Of a DNA stretch of 64,000 nucleotides, positions 46,263-57,796 are shown one piece after another. The position numbers and the translations under genes were made by a program. A model generated the notes under the pieces. The model ran no database searches, had not been told where the DNA came from, and saw nothing but the letters and a program-made list of their open reading frames with translations. Source of the stretch: Scenedesmus sp. ARA3 (Eukaryota > Chlorophyta > Chlorophyceae > Sphaeropleales > Scenedesmaceae); assembly GCA_004335835.1 (NCBI GenBank), contig RWJK01001090.1:62001-126000 (forward strand). The letters are read 5' to 3'. Each line of letters opens with the position of its first letter. Position 1 is the first letter of the stretch.

Positions 46263-49200
46263 CATAGAGGGTAGCAGCTCAGTCAATGGGTCAGGCTCCA
46301 GCAGCATCAATGGTAGGGCAGCAGCGGTGGCAGTAGTAGCAGCAGCAGCAGACGTGGGTTCGCAAGCAGCATCAGGCAGCCAGCAGCAGCAGCAGCAGCA
46401 GAAGCAGCCTCTGTTCAGGCCGCTGAGGCGACCTACTGAATCTGAGAGCGCTGCTGAGCATGGCAGCAGTCCAGCTGCAGCCGAGCAGCAGCAGCAGCAG
46501 CCAGCTGAGCAGCTTCAGCAGGAGCAGCTTCCGGCACAGCAGGCTTCCCCAGCTGCAGAGCCCAGCAGTTACGATGAAGATGCTGCTGCAGGCAGCAGCA
46601 GCAGCAGCAGCAGGTTAGATGAGCCCTACCAGCAGCAGCTGGAAGCTGAGCTGAGTTACGAAGAGGACGAGCAGCAGCAGCAGCGCTTCCTGCGGCAGCA
46701 GCAGCGCCAGCTGCCATCGCTGCTGGAGGATGCAGCAGCAGGCCGCACCCCGCGCTACATTCTCGTGCCCATCGGCAGCAGCAGCAGCAATGGCGCGTCA
46801 TATACATCATACGCTGCTGCTGCGCCGCTTCTGTCTGACCGCTTGGGCCAGCAGCTGCAGCAGCTAGAGGTGCCCTGCTTGGGCCCTCTGCTGCTAACCA
46901 ATGCACCGCAGGTCTTCAGGTCTGCTGATGTGCTTGTGGACGCGCAGGGCGAGCATTATGAGCGGCTAGCACTCAGCTTCGAGCTCGTGAAGCACACTGG
47001 CAGTAGTGAGGCCATCTTGCAGGCACGAAACCTCAGCCGGGTAGTGCGCGGGCACCAGGATTCAGCAGTTGTGCGGGTCAACTATGGTCAAACGATGCTG
47101 GAGCCGCATCGAGCAGCAGTCGAGCTGATAGATGGAGATGTGCTGGAGCTAGGGGACACAGGGGTGGCATTTGTGGTGCAGCGGCAGCAGCAGCCGGCTG
47201 CGCCGCCTGCTGCGCAGGCCGTGCAGCAGTTCTGCGGCGCGTACGCGCAGCAGCAGCTGGGGCTGCAGCTGAATGTGCAGGAATCTCTGCAGGCGCTGCA
47301 GCAGCAGCAGCAGCAGCAGCAGCAACTACCCACGGCCGAAGCCTTGCCTCAACAACAGCAGCAGCCAGGTTGGAATGCAGCAGCAGCAGATGCCATCGAA
47401 TCAGAGCTGCGCAACATATCGCGGCTAGTGCGCAGCAACCCCCGCGCAGCAGAGCTGGAGCTGTGCCAGCTGGCAGCAGCACACCCAGAGGCCCCAGGCC
47501 CTTGGTTCCTCTGGGCACAGCTAGCAGCCAGCAGCAGGCGCCACTGGATGGCTCGTGCACTGTTCAGGGCAGCAGCAGTCTGCCAGCAGCAGCAGCTGGA
47601 GCAGGTGCTGCGAGCAGGCCCTGCTGCTGCTGCCGACGTTGCTGCTGCGCTGCAGCTGCCGCAGCAGGACGGCGCAGAAGATGCTGATCCGGCAGCAGCA
47701 GAGGCAGATGCGGCCACTGCCGCCAGCAGCAGCAGCAGCAGCATCCTGCAGCAGACCCCGGCTGTGATCAGCAGCGGCGGAGGCAGCAAGGCGATGCGGC
47801 GCAAAGCAGATCTTCGCATCAGCGCAGCCAGCCGCGCGCCAGCCTTCCGCCTAAGCAGCCGCCTGGTACAGGTGCTGCGCGTGTGGGCTCGATCTGAATG
47901 GGAGCAGCGCCTGTTTGGCCCTGCCCGGCGGCTGTGGCGGCTAGCTGCAAATGAGGCGTTCAAATTCCCGTATGACATTGCTGCGGAGGGCGGCGGCGCG
48001 GTGCTGCACGCGTGGGCGAGCGCGGAGTTTGAGCGCGACAACGTGCTGAATGCGCGCGTGGTGATCGGAGAGGCGCTGCGCAAGTGCCCCAAGGATGCAG
48101 CGGTGAGTGGAAACGAGCTGCAGCAGGGTCAGTGCTGCATCAGGTTCTGTGCTGGCAGAGTTGTGTGCGAGGATCATAGTGTCAGCACGGTTAGTTGTGT
48201 GCGTGGTGTGTCGTGTCTCCCGCATGCAGCTGCTTGCCACCCTGCTTCCCAAACCACTGCTGCTGCTGCTGCTGCTGCTGCACCACAGGTTGCTGTGCTG
48301 GCCGCCAGTATCGAGGCAGCAGCTGGCGAGGTCAACGCCGCGCGCACGCTGTTCGTGTTTTAACTCTCCCTACCACCTGAACGGTTACTGCTGCTGCTGC
48401 TGCTGCTGCTGCACCACAGGTTGCCGTGCTGGCCGCCAGTATTGAGGCAGCAGCCGGCGAGGTCAACGCGGCGCGCGCGCTGTTCCTGCGCGCCTACCAA
48501 CTCAACAAGGCCGACAAGCAGCTCTACATGCAGTGGCCGCGCATGGAAGGCGCCTGCGGCAACATCGAGCGGGCGCGGCTGCTGTTTGGCTACGGCCTGT
48601 CGCTGTACCCCAGCAACACCAAGATCCTGAACCTGTATGCGTGCTTTGAAGAGCAGCAGGGTGAGGTGGAGCTTGCACGGGAGCTGCACCAGCGGGCGCT
48701 TGGCATTGATGCTGCGAGTACGACGTCCATGCACAACAGGTGGGTACTGCTGTGTTGTGGTGCTGCGGCAGCATGTTTGTTTCAGGGTCTGTGTATGGTT
48801 AGTATAGTACATGGCCAGGGAGCTGCACCAGCGGGCGCTGGGCATTGATGCTGCAAGGGTGGCGTTTGTGCACAACAGGCGGGCAGTGTTGACTTGAGGT
48901 GCTTTGGGGAGCAGCAGGGCGAGGTGGAGCTGGCGCGGGAGCTGCACCAGAGAGCGCTTGGGATTGATGCTGCCAGTACGACATCCATGCACAACAGTTG
49001 GGTGCTGCTGCTGAAGTGTATGCATGCAAGTGTGCGTTGTGTGTTTCGACAGAGGCCGTGTAGTGTGCTGCACCAGCGGGCGCTTGGTATTGATGACGCG
49101 AGTACCACGTCCATGCACAACAGGTGGGTGCTGCTGCTAGGGAAGTGGTGCATGCAGTTGTTGCATGTGTGGGGGCAAGGAGCTGCTCCAGCGGGCGCTT

Positions 49201-51092
49201 GGTATTGACGCTGCCAGTACGACGCCCATGCACAACAGGCGGGTGCTGCTGGAGTGTCCGTTATGCATGTGTGTGTTTTGTGTTTCGACAGAGATATTGT
49301 ACAGTGTGCTGCACCAGCGGGCGCTTGGGATTGATGCTGCCAGCTTGATGTTCATGCAAAACATGTTGGTGCTGTGGCGACATGCTGTAAGGCGTAGGTG
49401 AGGACAAGTTGAGAACGCTGCTGTTGCGTGGTTCACAGATGTCACCTGTTCATGATCACTTCACCCAGCTTGCCACAGTGTGTCGCGGGCTGGGTTGGAG
49501 CTGTGGGAGGGCATTGCTGTCACGACTGCCTGACACACCTTCTATCTTCGCCTGTGTCGTACTGCTGCACCTGCTACTGCAGGGTCTCTTGGGCAGGGCT
49601 GGAGCTGCGGGAGGGCAATGTTGACGAGGCACGGGAGCTGCTCACACCTCTGCCTGACACACTCCTGCCGCACTGCTGTGCCTTCCACACTGCAGGGTGT
49701 CCTGGGCTGGCTTGGAGCTGCGGGAGGGCAATCTTGACGAGGCACGGGAGCTGCTGCGTGAGGGCCTGGACGCGCACCCCGATTTCCCCGCTGCGCTGCT
49801 GCTGCTGGCCAAGCTGGAGAGGTTGGAAGGGCAGCTGGAGGCGGCTGAGGCTTACGCACGGCGGGCGCAAAAGGTAGGCTTAAAATTTTTGCTGTGTTTG
49901 TTGCTTTTCTGCTGCTGCTGCTGCTGCTGTTGCTGGCCAAGCTGGAAAGAGTAGAGGGGCAGCTGGAGGCGGCTGAGGCGTATGCACGGCGGGCGCAAAA
50001 GGTAGGCTTTAGGTTTTTGCTGTGTTTGTTGCTTTTCTGCTGCTGCTGCTGCTGCTGCTGGCCAAGCTGGAGAGGTTGGAAGGGCAGCTGGAGGCGGCTG
50101 AGGTGTATGCACGGCGGGCACAAAAGGTGGGCTTTAGGTTTTTGCTGTGTTTGTTGCTTTTCTGCTGCTGCTGCTGGCCAAGCTGGAAAGGTTGGAAGGG
50201 CAGCTGGAGGCGGCTGAGGCGTATGCACGGCGGGCACAGAAGGTGCGTTTGCGGGGGATCATGTGTGGTGCTTTGTGGTGATTCGAAGCAAGAGATACCC
50301 TTCCTGGTGTGTGCGGTGGCGTGTGTTTACCCAGATAAGGTATTGAATTTGTGACTATGTTTGAGACCGGAGGTGCCGTCCGCTCAAGTAGCTCACACCA
50401 CGACTAGCCACCGCGGTTGCATCGCTGGCACTGCTATTGCATGGTGACAACTTCGTTGGTTTCTCACCCTGTGCATGCCTGCCGCTGCTCCCCGCAATTC
50501 ACGCCATGCAGGCCAGCCACGCCTTCTCTGTGGCAGCCATGGGCGAGCTTGCGGCCACGACCATTACAAAACAACATACCCACACATCTTGAATTTCACT
50601 TTTGCCTTGCACCTGCCCCCGCACTGCTTGCAGGCCAGCCACGCCTTCTCTGTGGCAGCCATGGGCGAGCTCGCTGCAATCTACGCAGCGCGCGGCGACA
50701 CTGCGCTCGCAGCCAACCTCAGCCGGCACCTGAGCAACGTAGAGGCAGCAACAGCGATGAAGCAGTCTGGCAAGCTGCACGGGAATCAGGCGTGGGCCAG
50801 CTACTACCGGCAGAGCGCGCAGCCGCAGCAGCGGCAGGTGATTGAGGCAGCCTGGCAGCGCAAGAGAGATCTGGGGTTGATCCGGCAGCCGCGCGGCACA
50901 GCAGCAGCAGCAGCAGCAGGAGCCAGGCGGCGGCTGCAGCAGCAGCAGCAGCCTGGCCAGGGCTGGCAGCAGCAGCAGCAGCAGGATGAGGTGCTTGGGT
51001 TGGAGTTTGAGCTGGGTGGTGTGGTGGAATCGTTTGACTTCAGCAGCGCGGCTGCAGCAGCTGCTGCAGAGCCGCCAGCACCCGAGTCGTAG
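42016..51092 (+). CDS. CRSH: Calcium-type RelA/SpoT homologue (CRSH) fused to HAT/TPR-like repeats, 9 exons
   Basis: Plastid (p)ppGpp synthetase; about 1881 aa. Exons: 42016-42282, 42392-42972, 43377-43584, 43892-44233, 44507-44773, 45079-48102, 48420-48739, 49696-49873, 50634-51092. Phases fit throughout. Residues 1-89 resemble a chloroplast transit peptide. At about 140-350 is a degenerate HD region (AGLVHDVL without a full HD motif), so hydrolase activity is unlikely. At about 395-550 is the synthetase domain: TKSLYSIMRKL, LGEMFDLLGMRAVV, SKDYISKPKPNGYQSLHS and ELQVRTAAMH. Two EF-hand loops follow: DLDGDGMLSLYE at 675 and DTNGDGLISMAE at 744. Next is a Ser/Gln-rich linker, a possible beta-rich domain near 1220-1300, and HAT/TPR-like helical repeats (about 1330-1790). 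EF-hands and the first repeats share the single 3-kb exon 45079-48102, so the fusion is not a modelling error. Confidence 0.88.
48280..48360 (+). repeat. Acceptor-side echo of CRSH exon 48420-48739
   Basis: Repeats (CTG)n, the CACCACAG acceptor and about 60 bases of exon (coding VLAASIEAAAGEVNAAR), about 131 bp upstream. It is nearly identical to the true exon start. Confidence 0.9.
48805..49370 (+). repeat. Five donor-side echoes of CRSH exon 48420-48739
   Basis: Copies at about 48810-48885, 48903-49003, 49066-49122, 49187-49240 and 49311-49368 repeat the exon end (coding ELHQRALGIDAASTTSMHN) and usually the AGGTGGG donor. Divergence varies between copies. Confidence 0.88.
49480..49650 (+). 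repeat. Two acceptor-side echoes of CRSH exon 49696-49873
   Basis: Copies at about 49484-49545 and 49582-49668 repeat the exon start (coding SWAGLELREGNLDEARELL in the true copy), in order of decreasing decay toward the true acceptor. Confidence 0.82.
49880..50250 (+). repeat. Three donor-side echoes of CRSH exon 49696-49873, period about 120-130 bp
   Basis: Copies at about 49915-50001, 50045-50129 and 50165-50242 repeat the exon end (coding LAKLERLEGQLEAAEAYARR) and the AAGGT donor. Each is preceded by the same (CTG)n-containing intron start. They are closely similar to one another. Confidence 0.9.
50505..50565 (+). repeat. Acceptor-side echo of CRSH exon 50634-51092
   Basis: Repeats CAGGCCAGCCACGCCTTCTC and the following codons (VAAMGELAA) with few changes, about 125 bp upstream. 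Confidence 0.85.
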
Positions 51093-51745
51093 GCTGCTGG
51101 TTGGGGTTGTGTTTGGGTTGCGGCTGCGCTTTTGTTTCAGAGTCGGCGCTTGCATTTTGATCTTTGGGCAAGGTCAGGTTGAGCGTATTGCTACGTCAGT
51201 GGCACAGCCTGCACGACATGTTTTTGCAGTTGCATTGCAGCGTGTTGCATCGCCAGGCACAGCTGGCTGAGCCGTGAGTTGCGTTTTTGTCAAGGTGCAT
51301 GCAAGCCCTGCACGGGTGGTGGAATACTTCAACAGGTTTCAGGTTCAGCTGCTGCAGTTTTGGCCACGAACGCACAAGCTGGTGCGGTGGCATCAGTGGC
51401 GCGGAAAATTCTTACAACACATCACGTCGCAACACTTCTGGGAGCAGCAGCGCATGGGAAGAGTCCCCACTCTTTGTGGCATGTGATCTTTATGGCATGT
51501 GAGTGAGCATTATGTTGCATTCAGCCATTGCAATTGTAATGTCTTTCCTGCAATTTTCAATAGCGACACCTGGGAGCAGTTAAGAAATGACAACAAAAGC
51601 AAGCTGTGCTTGAAAGGAAAGCAGCGTGAACTCTGCAGGGGCACACCGTGGGCATATGCCAAGGACGCTGGGCCCACCAGTCACCTCAACCAGATGCAAA
51701 CACACAGCTAGTTACTGTCAAACTGTTTAAGACTCGTCAGCGTTG
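51093..51745. other. Convergent intergenic region
   Basis: Lies between the CRSH stop and the stop of the Gln/Ala-rich gene on the opposite strand. It holds both 3' UTRs. No coding segment was recognised. Confidence 0.5.
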
Positions 51746-53200
51746 TCAAACTGGTGACAAACGAGGCAGGCGCGCCACCAATTGCTGCACTCGCTGCTTG
51801 ACATGGCCTGTCACCACATCCACACCAGCAACACCATCCCTGCAGCGCCGCAGGTTATACTGCAGGCAGTCGCGCCACAGCCGTGCAGCCGTGCAGCGCT
51901 CTTGCTGCGGCTGCGCATCTGTGCCCACCGCCCCCTGCAGCGAGTGCAGCAGCAGCGCCGCTGTGCCTGCTAGCAAGTCTCCTGCAAGCTGCTGCAGCAA
52001 AACAGCACTGCAGCCGCTGCTGGCGTCTGTGCCCTGTTGTTGCTGCTGCACCCCAGCTGCTGCTGCTGCTGCTGCTGCTGGATCAGCATCAGCATTGGCG
52101 GGTTGCAGTTGCTTGCAGCAGGCCCCCAGCAGCTGCAGCAGCAGCTGACACAGTCCAGCAAGATAGCCGCCAATAGGTCTGCTACTGCCAGCTGATGCTG
52201 CCGCACCTGCCGCACCCTCAAGCGCTGCCGCTCCACCAAACGCAGCTGCATACGTTGCATCCGCTGCTGCTGCTGCCTGCTGCACACCGCACCCTGTCTG
52301 ATGCACCTCTGCAGCCCAGCACTGCAGCAGCTGCTGCAGCCAGCCCTGCTGCCTGACTGCATCACCTGCTGCCCCCTGAACTGGGACCTGTTGTCTGACT
52401 GCATCAACTGCTACTTCATGTATTGGGCCGGCTGGCAGCTGCAGCAGCCAGGCCAGCACCTGCTCCAGCGCCTGCAGCTCTGTCAGACCCAACCTGTTGC
52501 TTGCTGCTCCTTGAAGCTCATCAAAAAAGTCATACCTGTCATAGTAACAGCGGCCAGCCTGCCTATCTAGCTGGTCCTTTATGTCCAGCACAGATACCTC
52601 CACAATCCTCCTGTATCGGTCACATACACCAACATCTGCTGCTGCTACAGCTGCTGCTTGCGCTGTTGGTTCTTCTCTGTCATCCAGGTGCAAGCAGATG
52701 CTGGCCTTTGGCTGCTGATGCTGAACAGCGCAATGCATCTTGCGTGGCTGCGGCTGCTGTTCCTCCTGCTGCTGGTCTGTGGTCAGCTGGGCATAAGTCA
52801 CAGCCTGTGCAGGGACAGCACAACAGCAGCGAGAATGAACTGCAGCTGTGTGCATGGTTGATGCTTGGCCGTGTGCAGCCGTCACATGTATATGGGAACA
52901 ACACTGCAGCTGAACATGCAGCAGCAGTGATAACAATGTGGGTGCAGCAACAGCCTGAATGTCTGCACAAACTAGGCAAACTCATAGCGCACGTCCCAAG
53001 CAGTCAACTGCAACTGTCTCCTGATGATAGAGATCAGCAGCAGCACTGAAACATTCAGTTGAGCAGAATGGTGAGCGCTGCAGTGGCAAGTGCAACACAC
53101 CTGCTGCTCTGCCGGCCTCTTCTGGCCCCGACCTTCTGGCATTACAGCAGCAGCCACCTGAGCCGCAGCAGCGCTGCTGCCACCCAGCACACCTAAGGAC

Positions 53201-53232
<32 letters not shown>

Positions 53233-54342
53233 CACAGCAGCAGGTGCCTGTGGCAGTAGGGGGCCGAGCGCATCTGTTGGCACCTGCTGCTGCTGCTGCC
53301 GCCGCCCGTTCCCTTGCACAGTTGCGTGCTGCTGCTGCTGCTGCCCGACAACCTGCACAGCTGCTTGCTGCTGCTGCGTCCCGCATCCGCGCACAGCTGC
53401 TTGCTGCTGCTGCTGCTGCTGCTGCCCGTCAACCTGCACAGCTGCGCGGTGCGGCTGCTGCCCGTTCCCGTGCACAGCTGGTTGCTGCTGCTGCTGCCCG
53501 TCCCCCTGCACAGCTGCTTGCTGCTGCTGCTGCCCGTCAACCTGCACAGCTGCACGATGCTGCTGGTGCTGCTGGTGCTGCCCGGCCCCCTGCACGGCCG
53601 CGTGCTGCTGCTGCCCTGTTTTGCGGCGCTTGCATGAAGCCGGATGCATCGCCTGCAAGCAATGCAAGTCCGCGCCAGTAGCAGCAGCAGCAGCAGCAGC
53701 AGCAGCTTGAGCTAATAGGTGCAGCAGTGCACACCATGCAGCTATTGCTCTGCACCTGAAAATGATCACTGCAAATGACATGGCAGGCCGCATGATGCAG
53801 GTGCATGCACAAACACCTTGCCAGACAGTTGGAGCAGCAGCTGCAGCTGGTCCTACTTTCCTTATCAATGCCGGAACGGCGTGCTCTGAGCGGCATGATG
53901 CACTTTATGTATGCTCACATGCGCTGCCGCTGGTCACATCTAAGCAAGGCAGCTACCATGGCATTGCAGGGGGCCAGTAGTTGGCCAACAGACTGACAGA
54001 TTTGCAGCAGCTGTGGCATCGCAAACAGATCCTGGTGGTGGTGCAGCTACAGACGGTTCATCTGTGTGTGTATGGCTGAGGTTGTGTGGCTGCCAAGCAG
54101 TAGCAAACGTATATGCTTCATCATAAAGTGCTGGCAGAGGCGGCTGCAGGTGCTGCAATGCGCGCTGTCTCCTACTCCAAATACACCAGGGATCACAGTG
54201 TGTGTGGTATAAGCGTTGTGGTTTCATCCTTATGGCGGTAAAAGCAATGATTGCACCTCCTACCTGCAACTCATAATCAAGCAGCCTTGAGCTCTCCTGC
54301 AGTGGACGCTTGCCGCGTGGTGCATCAGCAAAGCCGGCGCCC

Positions 54343-54395
<53 letters not shown>

Positions 54396-55647
54396 TGCCT
54401 GTGGCAGCAGGGGTGTTGCATCGGCAAAGCCGGCGCCCCCAGCAGCAGCAGCAGCTGTTGCGCCTGCCCCCCGTGCCCTCTCTGCAGCTCGCGCTGCCCT
54501 GGCCTGCTGCTGCTCCAGCTGCCACTGCTGCTGCTGCTGCTGCTGCCGCTGCTGCTGCTCCGACTGCTGCTGCTGATGATGTAGCTCAGCCTTAGCCGCG
54601 GCAACCTTCTCGATCAAGCTCTGCAGCACTTCTGGCTGCAGCTGCTGTTGCACCTGATGCAGCTTTAGGGCCCTCTGCAGTGCCACTAGGTAGCGTTGGC
54701 GCGATGAAGCAGCCAAGCCCCTGTCCTGCAGGTGCTGCTGCAGCATCTCAAAGTTGCCTGGCCCGCTCAGCAGAGTAGCCAGATCACCTGCTGGGCAGAT
54801 TCTGCCAGGTTTTGAAGATGCTGACCATGGCACAATTCCTGCCAACCCCCTGCACTAGCAGCTGCCTGAACGCTGCTACGCTTAGCGTCCCTGATGGCGG
54901 CTGTAGCGGCAGTTGTGGCTGCCCCTGCTGCTGCTGCTGCTGCCGCTGTTCCAGCTGCCGTTGCTTCAGCTGCCACTGCTTCAGCTGCCGCTGCTGCCGC
55001 TGCTCCAGCTGCTCCGGCTGCTGCTGCTGCTGCTGCTGATGTAGCTGAGCCTTAGCCGCAGCAACCTTCTCGATCAAGCTCTGCAGCACTTCAGGCTGCA
55101 GCTGCTGCTGCACCTGGTCCAGCTTTAGGGCCCGTTGCAGCGCCCCTAGGTAGGCTACGCGCGATGAAGCAGCCAAGCCCCTGTCCTGCAGGTGCTGCTG
55201 CAGCGCCTCAAGGTTGCCTGGCCCGCTCAGTAGTGCAGCAACGTCATCTGCCGGACAGAGCTCCTGCCAGATATTGAAGATGCAGTCCATGGCATTATTC
55301 TTGCCAAGCTCCTGCACCAGCAGCTGCCTGAACGCTGCTATGCTTAGCGTCCCTGATGGCGGCTGTGGCAGCAGTTGTGACTGCCCCTGCTGCTGCTGCT
55401 GCTGCTGCTGCTGCCTGGCAAGCATGGCATCGCCCTCCTCAGCTGTCAGCTGCATCTGGCGCGGCAGCGATTGCAGCTGTGTGGCCTTCCTTGTACTGCG
55501 CTGCGAATGCCCTGCTGCAGCTGCTGGTGCCATTGCTGCTGGTGCTGCTGCTGGTGCAGAAGCCTGAGCAGTTGCGCTGCTGCGCCCCAAGACGGCCTTG
55601 TCTGCTGAAGCTTCATATTCTGAATCGCTGATCTCTATTACCACTAC

Positions 55648-55690
<43 letters not shown>

Positions 55691-56259
55691 GATGCCAGGC
55701 GCAGCAGCGGCTGCTGTGTCGATGCCATGGCCTGCTCAGCTGGCACGCTGTCATCTGCAGCTGCTGGGACGTTGCTGCTAGAGTGCAATAGCTGCTGCTG
55801 CCCAGCAGGTGTGAGCGAAGGGCCACCTTCACCTGCTGCTGCTGCTCCTGCTGCCGCTGCCGCTGCGGCAGCGTCACAAGCATTTGCAGTCACCTGCGCT
55901 GACAGCAGCCGATCTGCTGCAGGCAGTGCTGCTACCCTGCCCTCGCCTGCATGTGGTTTGCTGCTGGTAGCACGTGCCATTGGCAGCCTGCTGGGTTGCC
56001 CCTTGCGGCGGTGGCTCGTCTGCAACCGTGCGCTGCTGCTGTGCGGCTCAGCCGCTGGCGACTGCGCCTCTGCTGCTGCCATCCCTGCTGTTCTGGCTGC
56101 AGCTGCAGCAGCCGCTACCAGCGTGGCAGTAGCAGCAGCAGCGCCAGGCGCCGCTGCTGCAAAGGCAGCCAGTTTGGCAGCATGATCCTCCCCCGCTTCT
56201 GCTGCTGCTGCTGCTGCTGCGTCATCGGCAGCGAGTGTGACGGCAGGCTCTGGCTTGCT

Positions 56260-56301
<42 letters not shown>

Positions 56302-57796
56302 ACCCGCACGCCTGAACGCGTCAGCAGCACCTGCCGCACTGGCTGCTGCAGGGTTGCTTTCCAATGAGCTGCAAATATAATGGCTGCCTCCCCTGCTGCG
56401 GGATTCACGGGCAGGGGGAGGGGTGAGCAGCTGCTGCTCGCTACCACTGGCTGCCTGCCGCTCGGCATCGTTGGGATCAGCTGTGCCAAAGCTAGTGCTG
56501 GATGGTGCGGCCTGCATGTTAGGCAGCACACATCATCTGTAAGACACAAGGTGGCGCGAGACAGCCGGTTGCGTTCAACAAGACTCAGCTGCTCACAGAA
56601 AATGTCCTGGGGTTGAACCTCAAGTGACAGCCTGGGCTGAGCTGCTTGCAGCTCACCACATCATCTGGTGTCTGTCGAGTCAGAATCACCCACCTGGTCA
56701 GCCTGCTGTGTGCTGTCAAGATCCTGCATGACGCTGGATGCCCCCTGCTGCTGCTGCTTCTGGCGCTTCGCCTTGCGCTGATGATGCTCCAGATCAGTTG
56801 CCGGCTGCTGCTGCTGCTGCTCCTGCTGCTGCATTGCTCTGTTCTGCTGCAGACAGCGGCGTCCCGTTGAAGGCCGTCAACTGCAAGGGATGACGTGGAG
56901 GCCAGTGTGCAGTATATGTTTAAGTTCCCCAATGTGGCACAGTGTGTCGCTGTGTGCACGGTTATGGATGTTTCTGTTGATGATGTGAGGTGAAGTTTAA
57001 CAAGGAAGGGAAATGCCCCCCCCCCCCCTGCAAGCCAGCTCCCTGGACCCTCAACTTAAACCCCTGAAACCCTGTTTACAAGATTCACCCACCATCTCAA
57101 CCAGGGTCAGGTCTCCTGAGTAGTGGCTGGCAACTCGGAAAGCGGCTCGGGCCTTGCCTGAAAGCTTGCCGCCCCAAGCCAGCCAGTCGTGTGGTACCAG
57201 CTGCCGTATCAGCTCTGGAGCAGCAGCAGCAGCAGCAGCAGCATACGGGGCCACACAGAAAGAGCAGCAGCAGCAGCAGCAGCAGCAACAAGAGCAGCTT
57301 GACGCGTAAGCAGCTTCAGCCACAGCTTTGGCAGTGCTGCAGTGCTTGCTGCAGCTGGGAGACAGTGCCGCAGCTCCGCACATACAGAGATCATCAGAAG
57401 CCCCAGGACAAGGCACGCTGGCAAGAGAAAGGGAAATTTACATGTGGGTGGTGGCACTTTAGCAGCATGCAATGGCATGTCTGCTTGCTGCTGCTGCTGT
57501 CCATGCGACGGGGCATGGCAGGGACGTGTCAACCCAACCAGGCACCACTTGCGACAGCACCTGCCGCAAACGAAAGCTGCCGATTAAAATTGTTTTTCAG
57601 GTGGTAGCTGCATGGTATGCGTACCTTCTAAGCTGCTGGGTGCATCCTCATCCTGCTGCTGCAGGTGCTGCAGGTACTGCCTGGCAACTGCTGCCAGCTG
57701 ATCTGCAGGCGACTGCTGCCTGCCGCTGCTGTCAGTGCAGTTTGTGCCGTCCCAAACTACTGCGGGGCGTGGGCAACGTGCTGCAGCATCAGCCAT
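51746..57796 (-). CDS. Large Gln/Ala-rich nuclear-type protein with duplicated modules and a frameshift
   Basis: Exons in coding order: 57625-57796, 57093-57214, 56694-56846, 54264-56511, 53101-53652, 51746-52804. Phases agree except for a net 2-nt loss inside the 2248-nt exon near 54815. If the lost bases are counted, the exon is exactly 750 codons and the product about 1435 aa. As written, translation stops at 54784 after about 724 aa. A conserved-looking N-terminus (ELIRQLVPHDWLAWGGKL) is followed by long low-complexity parts. A module is present twice: SGTLSIAAFRQLLVQELGK, then LEALQQHLQDRGLAASSR, then LQPEVLQSLIEKVAAAKA. Basic stretches KRRKTG and GQKRPAEQQ look like nuclear localisation signals. 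The C-terminus contains YDRYDFFDELQGAASNRLG. Family not recognised; a nuclear regulatory role is only a guess. Confidence 0.65.
53240..53610. repeat. Coding minisatellite, about 33-39 bp units
   Basis: Within the exon 53101-53652, a unit coding QQQQQAAVQVDG-like sequence on the minus strand recurs about nine times (plus-strand core CAGCTGC, then CTG runs, then GCCCGT). Changes between units are mostly at the position coding V/G and at run length. Confidence 0.8.

Noticed and set aside
45079..48102. Long minus-strand frames opposite the CRSH exon (for example 47349-48092)
   Set aside because: They are shadows of triplet-rich coding sequence on the plus strand, made of Ala, Ser, Cys or Leu runs, with no splice logic.
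57013..57028. Poly-C run
   Set aside because: A simple homopolymer in an intron of the Gln/Ala-rich gene; no function can be inferred.
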